A stretch of 7,815 nt of DNA, taken from the NCBI GenBank assembly GCA_023301645.1, contig JALZUH010000128.1, positions 1 through 7,815 of the forward strand, written 5' to 3'. The notes beneath the pieces are model-generated. The model did no database searches. It worked only from the letters and a program-made list of their open reading frames with translations, and was not told the origin of the DNA. The number at the start of each line of letters is the position of its first letter. The stretch's first letter is position 1. Made by a program: the position numbers and the translations under genes. Positions 1 to 6,515 of the stretch are shown here, piece after piece. Source of the stretch: Akkermansiaceae bacterium. Its GTDB lineage: Bacteria > Verrucomicrobiota > Verrucomicrobiia > Verrucomicrobiales > Akkermansiaceae.

Positions 1-373
1 TGGCAGCAGAGGTCTCAGTTTTAATGTCGGTATCGATGCTTCTGGTGGTGATGGTATCGAGTGTCCAGAAGCTACTACGCGCGTAGCCGTGGGAGGGCAG
101 GCTAGCGTCAGTGGGGTGTGCGTTGAACCACGGCCAGCAAATGGGAATGCCGCCACGGATGGCTTTGCCAGCTGTGAACGCTGCGTCTTTACTGGTGAAA
201 ATGATAGGGTCTTGACCGTGAGGCTGATAGTCGATGATGTGGGCTCCGTGCAGGGCGATGGTTGCCTTTGCGTGAGCATTGTCTATGATAAAGGCGGGGT
301 AATGGGGAGCTAGCTCGATGACTTGGACATCGGCATGACTGGGGAATTGGGTCTGCGGTGTTTGATCTTTCAT
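1..373 (-). CDS. yeaD: D-hexose-6-phosphate mutarotase (YeaD-like aldose 1-epimerase family), C-terminus beyond the window
   Basis: My translation of the minus strand from the ATG at 373 gives 124 residues with no stop before the window edge. Family members are about 290-300 residues, so roughly the first 40% is seen. Recognisable blocks are AKATIALHGAHI (about 35-46), the signature IRGGIPICWPWF (72-83) and LPSHGYAR (92-99), all typical of the YeaD branch of aldose-1-epimerase-like proteins. The family interconverts alpha and beta anomers of glucose-6-phosphate and related hexose phosphates in the cytoplasm. Arg73 and His95 lie in the conserved blocks that line the sugar-phosphate pocket in this family (residue roles inferred). 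The gene starts 26 bp after the sufS stop in another frame, so it is probably co-transcribed with sufS. There is no Shine-Dalgarno site; the upstream bases are pyrimidine-rich. The start is chosen because no in-frame ATG lies nearby upstream and the N-terminal length suits the family. Confidence 0.87.
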   Translation of the reverse strand, partial: MKDQTPQTQFPSHADVQVIELAPHYPAFIIDNAHAKATIALHGAHIIDYQPHGQDPIIFTSKDAAFTAGKAIRGGIPICWPWFNAHPTDASLPSHGYARSSFWTLDTITTRSIDTDIKTETSAA

Positions 374-399
374 GCCGGTGGGTGATGAGGAGCAGTGAC

Positions 400-1626
400 T
401 TAGCTGAGCATGAGAACTGCTTTTTTCACGGCTGCGATGAAGAGGTCGACTTCTTCTTCTGTATTGTATGCGGCGAAGGATGCTCGCACGGTGCCGGTGA
501 TGCCAAAGCGTGCCATCAGAGGCTGGCAGCAGTGGTGGCCAGTGCGAACGGCAATTCCCATCTGGTCAATGAGGGTGCCGAGGTCGTAGTGGTGGATACC
601 TTTGATAAGAAATGAAACGACAGCGGCTTTGTTAGCGGCAGTGCCGTAGAACTCGATGTTTTCAATCTGTGAAAGGGCAGCGGTCGCGCGCTCTTGCAGG
701 CGCTTTTCGTGGGCGGCGATGTTGTCCATGCCGAGGGAGTTCATGTAGTCGATAGCGGCAGCGAGGGCGATGGCTCCTTCAATGTCGGGTGTGCCGGCTT
801 CGAATTTAAAGGGGAGGTCATTATAGGTGCTGGTCTCATAGGTGACTTCCTTGATCATTTCACCACCTCCACGCCATGGTGGTAGTTCATTGAGTATGTC
901 TTCGCGGCCGTAGAGGATGCCGATGCCTGTGGGGCCGTAGACCTTGTGGCCTGAGAAGGCATAGAAGTCGCATCCTAGTGCCTGCACGTCTACTTTCATG
1001 TGTGGTGTGGACTGAGCGCCATCGATGAGGACGAGGGCTCCGTGCTTTTTGGCAGCTGGGATGATCTCCTCAATGGGGTTGATCGTGCCGAGTGCATTGG
1101 AGACGTGATTGAGGGCGACGAGTTTGACACTGCTGTCTAGCAGCTGATGGTATGCTTCTAGGTCGAGGGTGCCGTCATCGAGCACGGGGATGACTTTGAG
1201 CTTGGCACCAGTGACCTGACAGAGCATCTGCCATGGCACGATGTTGGAGTGATGTTCGAGCCCTGAGATGATGACGCTGTCACTGGCAGAGATTTTTCCA
1301 GATAGTGCGAGCGTGTTGGATACGAGATTGATCGCGTCGGTGGTGCCAGAGGTGAAGATGACTTCGTGCTCGTGCTTGGCATTGAGGTGGCTGGCTACGG
1401 TGGATCTTGCCGCTTCGTGGGCTTCTGTGGCTTTGCGCGCGAGGGTGTGGGCGGCGCGATGAATGTTCGCATTAATACGGCTGTAGTAATCAACGCTAGC
1501 GTCGATTACTTGCTGCGGGGACTGGGAGGTGGCGGCATTGTCGAGGTAGACGAGAGCGCTGCCGTTAATTTCCTGCTGAAGGATGGGGAAGTCCTTGCGG
1601 ATGGAGGTAGTATCAAGTGAAGGCAT
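400..1626 (-). CDS. sufS: SufS-type (group II) cysteine desulfurase
   Basis: This 408-residue protein is close to the usual 400-410 for SufS. It is a cytoplasmic PLP enzyme that takes sulfur from L-cysteine, leaving L-alanine and an enzyme persulfide for Fe-S cluster assembly. Visible landmarks are LVYLDNAATSQ (25-35), the cofactor-contacting histidine region GLEHHSNIVPW (122-132), IDGAQS with Asp202 and Gln205, the PLP lysine Lys228 in FSGHKVYGPTG, and the catalytic Cys366 in RTGHHCCQPLM (361-371). The RTGHHC motif and the short segment before it mark group II (SufS/CsdA) and not IscS/NifS. An extra Cys367 follows the catalytic one. No sufBCD, sufE or sufU is in the window, so the sulfur acceptor must be encoded elsewhere. 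The start matches the family N-terminus (IRKDFPILQQ). A candidate promoter lies in the 87-bp gap upstream. CsdA is the main alternative name. Confidence 0.95.
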   Translation of the reverse strand: MPSLDTTSIRKDFPILQQEINGSALVYLDNAATSQSPQQVIDASVDYYSRINANIHRAAHTLARKATEAHEAARSTVASHLNAKHEHEVIFTSGTTDAINLVSNTLALSGKISASDSVIISGLEHHSNIVPWQMLCQVTGAKLKVIPVLDDGTLDLEAYHQLLDSSVKLVALNHVSNALGTINPIEEIIPAAKKHGALVLIDGAQSTPHMKVDVQALGCDFYAFSGHKVYGPTGIGILYGREDILNELPPWRGGGEMIKEVTYETSTYNDLPFKFEAGTPDIEGAIALAAAIDYMNSLGMDNIAAHEKRLQERATAALSQIENIEFYGTAANKAAVVSFLIKGIHHYDLGTLIDQMGIAVRTGHHCCQPLMARFGITGTVRASFAAYNTEEEVDLFIAAVKKAVLMLS

Positions 1627-1680
1627 TGTAAGGATAAAGGGTGCGAAGGTGAGTAAGGTTAAGCTGGGATAGGTTACACG

Positions 1681-1708
1681 AAGATAGCCTATGCTGCAGT
1701 TACTGCAA
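1681..1708 (-). promoter_or_regulatory. Possible sufS promoter overlapped by palindromes
   Basis: In the 87-bp gap before sufS the minus strand carries TTGCAG (1703-1708), a 16-bp spacer and TATCTT (1681-1686), a weak sigma70-like pair. The 13-bp palindrome TGCAGTTACTGCA (1695-1707) covers most of the -35 box. A second short palindrome, ATAGCCTAT (1684-1692), covers the -10 end. This layout suits an operator, but no regulator is identified. Promoter matches this weak occur by chance. Confidence 0.3.
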
Positions 1709-1713
1709 TGTGG

Positions 1714-3633
1714 TTATTTAAAGAGGTCGACGTCTAGTTTTTTGACATCGCTGGCTTGCAGTAGGAAGTAATTAGCGTCTTCGATACTGTTCTTGCGGGT
1801 GATGGGGCTGGTGGTGACTTTACCAAAATGGAGCAGTCCATTGGCAGAGCTGGCAATGCTGATGGTTTTGATAATGTCAGGGAGCGGCTCGCCTTCTTCG
1901 TCAACGGGCGTGATGTGGGTGTGGATGGTGAGGGCTGGGGTTTTGAGTAGCTCTATGGCTTGTTTGTGGTAAGGCCCGATCCAGCTTGGGGTGGAGATAG
2001 ATTCTAAATGGCTAAGGAATGTGTTGGCTCGGTTTGGGTTGATGGCGGCGGTGACGTCTTTTTCGTCACGGGTGGCTTGCCACTTTTCGCTGAAGAAGTG
2101 GTAGTCTAGTTCGAGGCTTGGTTGCTTGGCTTTTTGGACGACTATTTTATGTATGTCTACCTTCGGGATGTGCCAGACGACAGGGGTGCGCCATTGCCAG
2201 CCATGGGTGGCAATTTTGCCGAGTGTTTCGACGCTGATTTCCCAAATGTGAGGTGAGCCTGCGATGTGGGCGTAGTTGGTCTCGCCCTTGGGGTCCCTGC
2301 CGATGTTTAGGCGTGTGCCGCTGCCATTATAGCCAATGAATCCGATCTGAATGGCGGGGTCGTCAAGTCCGTAGAGGCTGAGGTCTGTGGCTGCATCGGT
2401 GACAAATCTCTGGATCTTGTCTTTGGTGGTGGCGTAGATGAGCTCACTGAGGGTTTGGTGATTGATGGCTTGGAATTCTTTACCGTTGGATATCTGCCAC
2501 TCGGCTTTTGGCTGGCGTTTGAGGTAGATGTCAGGTTGGTTTTTGGGGCGGAGAATGATCGTGCTGAGCTGTTGCCCGTTGATTTGCACGAGTGTTTTGG
2601 CGCGGAGGTCATTCACACCGTATTCGATGTCACTGAGTGAGGTGATGTCGGGCTCGCTGATGGGGATGTGAAAGACGATCTCTGGGCGATTGCTCACTGT
2701 GGCAAGTGCGTATGGGCTTCCAGCTTCAGGGGGGTAGGTCTTGAGTGTGATGGGGTCTTCTTCACCGGTGAAGCGCATCGAGAATTCACGTGCTTGGGGG
2801 TGATTCTCTGCGGTGGTGGGTAGGGTGATGTTGGCGCGGTCTTCTATTTTGTAGGCGTTAATTTTGGCGAGGTTGCTAAATAGCGTGCCGAGGTCTTCAC
2901 GCTCCGTGCGGAGGTTGAGTGGCTTGGTAATGTGCCATCCGCTTTGGGCTTTCTCGCTTGAGAGCACGACTTCTCCTTGTTGGCTCTGAATGCGGAGCTG
3001 GTCGAGAAGTCTGGGTGTGAAGTAGAATGGATGGTGGTCGCGAAATCGTTCGAAGTCGTTTTTGAACAATGCGTGGATGCTCTCAGCTGTTGGATTGGAG
3101 CAGATGTAGATATTGTTTTTCTTCTTTTTGTCCGTCTGGCGAATGAACAGGCTGGGGACATTGATGAGCTCTTTATCCTGCTGAACTTGGGCGTGGAGGG
3201 CAGAGGGTCTACCTATGAGGTAGCCGCAGAGGGTGTCACCTTGTGCATTTTTCATGGTAACTTCGATACTTCCTTTGCTAAGTCCGAATTCCTCTAGTGA
3301 TAAGGCTTTCCTTGATAGTGATTCTTCGACGGTGAGCTGGCTGGTGAAGCTAATGAGGAAGCGGAGGAACTCGGGGTCTGCTCGGTCTTTCCATGGTGAT
3401 AGCGCCTGCCAGCGGTCATCGATGAATTTGAACTCGGCGACGACTCCATTGGTGTTTCTGAGGGTGACGTGTCTTACCTCTTTGATGGATTCGCTCTTGA
3501 AGAGCGTTTCTCCCTGCGCGACGGGTGGTAGCCCGAAGATCGCGTCCCAGTGTTTCCCGCCACTATGGCTGAGTGCCAAGCCCGCAAGCAGCATGGCGAG
3601 GAGGAGTAGTAATAGGGTGGCAAGATGGCGCAT
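1714..3633 (-). CDS. DUF4340 domain-containing protein, membrane-anchored and repeat-built
   Basis: This 639-residue protein has no known reaction. Residues 4-22 form a very hydrophobic helix (a leucine run) with no lipobox cysteine, so it is an uncleaved anchor or a signal peptide, with the rest outside the membrane. The body resembles DUF4340. Units begin with a Trp-centred strand (Trp75, Trp233, Trp379, Trp518) followed by a helical stretch. The first and third also show the FGL/YGLDDPA element (116-120 and 421-427) before a beta strand. I count four units; the second and fourth are more diverged. A lysine run sits at 169-172. In known genomes DUF4340 genes commonly sit beside Gld-type ABC permease and GldG-like genes, as here (54 bp after the GldG-like gene), so it is probably the outward-facing partner of that complex. 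The start is chosen because the hydrophobic segment begins at once. No Shine-Dalgarno site is present. Confidence 0.85.
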   Translation of the reverse strand: MRHLATLLLLLLAMLLAGLALSHSGGKHWDAIFGLPPVAQGETLFKSESIKEVRHVTLRNTNGVVAEFKFIDDRWQALSPWKDRADPEFLRFLISFTSQLTVEESLSRKALSLEEFGLSKGSIEVTMKNAQGDTLCGYLIGRPSALHAQVQQDKELINVPSLFIRQTDKKKKNNIYICSNPTAESIHALFKNDFERFRDHHPFYFTPRLLDQLRIQSQQGEVVLSSEKAQSGWHITKPLNLRTEREDLGTLFSNLAKINAYKIEDRANITLPTTAENHPQAREFSMRFTGEEDPITLKTYPPEAGSPYALATVSNRPEIVFHIPISEPDITSLSDIEYGVNDLRAKTLVQINGQQLSTIILRPKNQPDIYLKRQPKAEWQISNGKEFQAINHQTLSELIYATTKDKIQRFVTDAATDLSLYGLDDPAIQIGFIGYNGSGTRLNIGRDPKGETNYAHIAGSPHIWEISVETLGKIATHGWQWRTPVVWHIPKVDIHKIVVQKAKQPSLELDYHFFSEKWQATRDEKDVTAAINPNRANTFLSHLESISTPSWIGPYHKQAIELLKTPALTIHTHITPVDEEGEPLPDIIKTISIASSANGLLHFGKVTTSPITRKNSIEDANYFLLQASDVKKLDVDLFK

Positions 3634-3687
3634 GAATGTAATCGGGTGAGGGGAAAGCTAGGTTCTAGGTTGGGTTGCTAGACTAGG

Positions 3688-5247
3688 CTATGCTCGGCGA
3701 GTGTTCCAGACGATGAGGGCGATGAGTAGGGCGATGGCAGGGAGGAAGAAGAGGATCAGGCGGCTGATGAATGAATTGTGAGCTGAGAGGATGGTGAGCT
3801 TGTGGCGGTGGAGTTTCTTGGGGCCTATACCGATGAGGTCTTCTCTGCCAATGATCCAGTTGATGCTCGATTTGACAAAGTCGGCCTGCTCGGGGCGAGT
3901 TTTCTGGCTAGATAGGAAGTCGGTATTGGCGACGACGACCATCTTGGAGACGAGGTGTTCAGTTTCGGCGGAGATGGCATCTCCTCGGACGACTCCTGCG
4001 GCAAGGTAGATAGGGTGCGCGGTGTCTTCTTCGGGGTTGAGTTGCGGGTCTTCTTCCTCATAGCGGGTTTCTCCCCACCATCCTTGGCCAGCTTGGATCA
4101 GGGCGATAGGGCGTATCGAGCGGTTGAGTAGTTTGTCGTCGCCTTCACGCACTTCTAGGCTGCAGGTAGATCCGTCAAAGATGGTGGACTTGCCTCCTAG
4201 GTCTTGGTTGAGCTTGCTACCAGGGCTGAAGATGCTTTGAACACTGGAGAGTGTCTGGCCGTTTTTTACCGAGATGACACGGTCGTGACGAGGGGTGACG
4301 CCGTAGTTTCTTAGGAAAACACGGAGGTTGTCGAGCTGGACCTTAGGGTCAAGGGTCATGAAGACGGCTGACTGTTGGCGGTCCCAGTATTCTTGCAGGA
4401 TATTAATTTCGCGTTTATCGAGGTCGTATTGAGGCCCGATGAGGGCGAAGCCTGTGGCATCATGTGGGATGCTGTCTATTTCTGCGAGGCGAAGCGGGGT
4501 GAGGTTGATGTTTTGCTGCCAGAGCATGCCGCGTAGGACTTGCCAAGCTGTCTGTCCTTGCTTGGATTTGAGGTCGAGCTTGTCGGTTGCGAAGTAGATC
4601 TTGCGTGCGTCACCTTCAACGGCTCCGATGATTGTTGAGGTGATGACATCTTCATCTTGCCATGCTGTAATGCTCTGCGAGTCGTCAGTAATATAGAGAC
4701 TTTTGATGAGGGTAGCACGAACGTGCGCGGAGAGGGGGGCTGTGTTGTTTTGCTCAGTGTTGTTGGCTTGGGCGGCACTTGCTTCTTTTTCTGAATCTGA
4801 GCGACCATCGATGATGATCATGTCTTCTGTGTATTCTTGGCTATAGGTGTTTTCTATATCCAAGGTGCGGTCTGTCTGTCGCAGCGGGTCGACGAATTCT
4901 AATTTGATGTTGCCATTAGCAACGGTTTTGTATTCGTCGAGGAGGTTGTAAATCCTCATGTAGTGACTGGAGTTTCTACGAACGACGGCGATGACGTGCA
5001 GAGGGGCTTCACGCTTTTGGAAGGTCTCACTCTGAAGATACTGGGTCGTAATAGGCGATAGGGTGAAGTCCTTTCTCTCAGTTAGGTCGATTCTTTCGTG
5101 TCGTGCGCAGCTTAGGTAGTTAGCCGAGATGAGGACGATGACAAAGAGTGTGGCTTGTAGCGCGAGATTGAAGCTTCTGCCGATACGTTTGATCGGTTTG
5201 CTAGTGCTGTTGCTAGTGTGAGTGTTCGCTGTAGGTTCTACTGACAT
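3688..5247 (-). CDS. GldG-like auxiliary protein of a Gld-type ABC transporter
   Basis: This 519-residue protein has a short basic cytoplasmic N-terminus, a membrane helix at about 28-46, a large soluble region, and a second helix at about 494-514 ending in basic residues. Just after the first helix is the hallmark of the GldG family, RIDLTERKDFTLSPITTQYL (52-71), where a DLT box is followed by FTLS. Next come a strand/helix region with LLDEYKTVANGNIKLEFVDP (102-121) and a central domain of the ABC-type uncharacterised (Gld) type, and then SSINWIIGREDLIGIGPKK (460-478) before the C-terminal helix. In Flavobacterium, GldF and GldG form the membrane part of an ABC transporter needed for gliding; homologues in non-gliding bacteria have unknown roles. 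It lies 69 bp after the permease gene and 54 bp before the DUF4340 gene. The stretch at about 150-172, rich in Ala, Asn and Glu, looks like a disordered loop. A gliding function is not implied. Confidence 0.86.
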   Translation of the reverse strand: MSVEPTANTHTSNSTSKPIKRIGRSFNLALQATLFVIVLISANYLSCARHERIDLTERKDFTLSPITTQYLQSETFQKREAPLHVIAVVRRNSSHYMRIYNLLDEYKTVANGNIKLEFVDPLRQTDRTLDIENTYSQEYTEDMIIIDGRSDSEKEASAAQANNTEQNNTAPLSAHVRATLIKSLYITDDSQSITAWQDEDVITSTIIGAVEGDARKIYFATDKLDLKSKQGQTAWQVLRGMLWQQNINLTPLRLAEIDSIPHDATGFALIGPQYDLDKREINILQEYWDRQQSAVFMTLDPKVQLDNLRVFLRNYGVTPRHDRVISVKNGQTLSSVQSIFSPGSKLNQDLGGKSTIFDGSTCSLEVREGDDKLLNRSIRPIALIQAGQGWWGETRYEEEDPQLNPEEDTAHPIYLAAGVVRGDAISAETEHLVSKMVVVANTDFLSSQKTRPEQADFVKSSINWIIGREDLIGIGPKKLHRHKLTILSAHNSFISRLILFFLPAIALLIALIVWNTRRA

Positions 5248-5316
5248 GGGCGTTAGGTATTACGGAGTAGCTGAGTAGGGTATACGGTGAGAAATAGGAG
5301 AGCTGCCAGTGCAGGA

Positions 5317-6072
5317 TTATGCCTTCCAACGTCGGAAATCAAGGGTGACGTGGGTGAGGAAGAGAAAGAATGAGGTCGTCGATAGGTAGTAGACGATCGG
5401 GCGGGTGTCGACGATACCACGAGCGAAATTTGCCAGATGCTCCTGCACAGACATGTAGTGGAAGATCGATACCGCCTGAAAGCCTTCACCAGTGTAGTAG
5501 GGCACAAGGCCTACAAAAAAGAGAATGATAAGGATGGCGATGGCAATAATGCCGGCGACAATTTGGTTGTTACTAAGCGTCGAGGCGAAGCAGCCGATGG
5601 CGATAAAGAGACTGCCCATGAGTATGAGGATACCGTAGAGACCGATGAGGTGTCCCATTTCATAGGGTGCAGGGCCACCTGTCACCATGCTGAAGATTTT
5701 CAAGTGGAGTAAAATCGGTAGCCAGAGAAGGGAGTAGAAGGTGAGGGAGGCGAAATATTTAGAAAAAACGACCTGCAGGCTGGTGACCGGAGCGGTCATC
5801 AAGGTTTCTAGTGTGCCTGTCTTTGCCTCCTCTGCAAACAGGCGCATGGTGATGAGAGGGAAAATGAAGAGAAAGTAGAACCAGAAATTAGGTGAGCGGA
5901 CAGTGGAGACAAAAAGAAAGTTCTCGGTGAGCGGGGCTTTTTTCATCAGCTCCATAGCTGAGGTCATCGACATTCCCTGCATGAGCAATACGAGGGTGAG
6001 CACAACCCACCCGAATGGAGTGAAGAAGTAGTTTTTGAGTTCTTTTCGAAATAAGATGGAAAATACGCGCAT
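5317..6072 (-). CDS. ABC-2 type transporter permease, GldF-like
   Basis: This 251-residue integral membrane protein has about six hydrophobic segments, at roughly 20-38, 62-80, 106-128, 142-165, 170-190 and 225-242. The N-terminus RVFSILFRKELKNYFFTPFG (2-21) is the typical cytoplasmic start of GldF/NosY-like permeases. The segment ITMRLFAEEAKTGTLETLM (74-92) is the conserved loop of this family and is thought to contact the ATPase. The SVQEHLANFARGIVDTR block (208-224) before the last helix is also typical. The start at 6072 is preferred over one 39 codons upstream, because that extension lacks family similarity and would cover the promoter region. It is the first gene of the leftward operon; no ATPase gene precedes it, since the next gene upstream is divergent. 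The substrate cannot be deduced. There is no Shine-Dalgarno site, and a pyrimidine-rich leader precedes the ATG. Confidence 0.88.
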   Translation of the reverse strand: MRVFSILFRKELKNYFFTPFGWVVLTLVLLMQGMSMTSAMELMKKAPLTENFLFVSTVRSPNFWFYFLFIFPLITMRLFAEEAKTGTLETLMTAPVTSLQVVFSKYFASLTFYSLLWLPILLHLKIFSMVTGGPAPYEMGHLIGLYGILILMGSLFIAIGCFASTLSNNQIVAGIIAIAILIILFFVGLVPYYTGEGFQAVSIFHYMSVQEHLANFARGIVDTRPIVYYLSTTSFFLFLTHVTLDFRRWKA

Positions 6073-6124
6073 GACTATAAAGGCTGACAGAAAGGGGGTA
6101 GTTGAATTTGTTCTTGGGGGAAAG

Positions 6125-6154
6125 TTAATAGTTATGAAACTTAGATAACTACAA
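6125..6154 (-). promoter_or_regulatory. Possible promoter of the permease/Gld/DUF4340 operon with an inverted repeat
   Basis: The minus strand reads TTGTAG (6149-6154), an 18-bp spacer and TATTAA (6125-6130), a moderate sigma70-like match about 50 bp before the permease ATG. The spacer and box edges contain a perfect 7-bp inverted repeat, TAGTTAT and ATAACTA (6129-6135 and 6145-6151), with nine bases between the arms. This resembles an operator site. No regulator can be named. Confidence 0.35.
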
Positions 6155-6189
6155 TGGCGAGAGGTTGTGAAATGAGGTTTAAAAGGCAA

Positions 6190-6262
6190 CTATTTTTAAA
6201 AAAGATGAAAATGTGACAGATTTTTTTTGACAGTGCGCCACTCTCTGGTAGCTTGCCGCCCG
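6190..6262 (+). promoter_or_regulatory. Likely strong promoter of the tRNA-Thr/tuf transcript (stable-RNA type)
   Basis: A perfect TTGACA sits at 6227-6232. A 16-bp spacer and TAGCTT (6249-6254) follow, and a TG one base upstream of that hexamer gives an extended -10. Upstream of the -35, about 6190-6228 is very A/T-rich with runs of T and A, like an UP element. Downstream, 6255-6264 is almost pure G/C, like the discriminator of rRNA and tRNA promoters under stringent control. The -10 match is weak (3 of 6), so the start point near 6261 is approximate. The leader from there to the tRNA would be about 107 nt. Confidence 0.5.
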
Positions 6263-6368
6263 CTTTCCCTCGGTAGCCCTGAGTGAATGTGCTTTTTATT
6301 GGTTGCGAAAACAGCCGTTAAATAGTGCCTTCATCAAGGATTCTGTAGGAGGGCATTCATGAGCATAA

Positions 6369-6443
<75 letters not shown>

Positions 6444-6475
6444 GCTCTGAGAAACAAACAAAACAAAAACCAGCA

Positions 6476-6496
6476 GCCCGAACAATCAGGTCGGGC
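6476..6496 (+). other. Small hairpin in the tuf leader
   Basis: GCCCGA (6476-6481) and TCGGGC (6491-6496) form a 6-bp GC-rich stem around a nine-base loop. It stands between the tRNA and tuf, flanked by A-rich, nearly unstructured runs (6451-6470 and 6497-6510). It is not followed by a T tract, so it is not a terminator. It could protect the 5' end of the tuf message after tRNA removal or position the ribosome on a leader that lacks a Shine-Dalgarno site. Both roles are inferred. Confidence 0.45.
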
Positions 6497-6515
6497 AACA
6501 AACAAAAATAACATC

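Noticed and set aside
3233..3649. A 138-codon open frame on the plus strand
   Set aside because: It lies wholly opposite the DUF4340 gene and the gap before it, has no recognisable domain, and is explained by the complement of real coding sequence.
6074..6079. A TATAGT box one base before the permease ATG, suggesting a leaderless transcript
   Set aside because: A start 6-7 bases downstream would fall inside the gene after the ATG, and no -35 box lies at a suitable distance.
6073..6189. A 39-codon N-terminal extension of the permease frame
   Set aside because: The extension has no family similarity, would overlap the likely promoter, and the family N-terminus begins exactly at the ATG at 6072.
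6295..6323. A second promoter before the tRNA (TTTATT, 17 bp, TTAAAT)
   Set aside because: The -35 match is only 3 of 6 and lies in A/T-rich sequence; the upstream TTGACA promoter is the better candidate.
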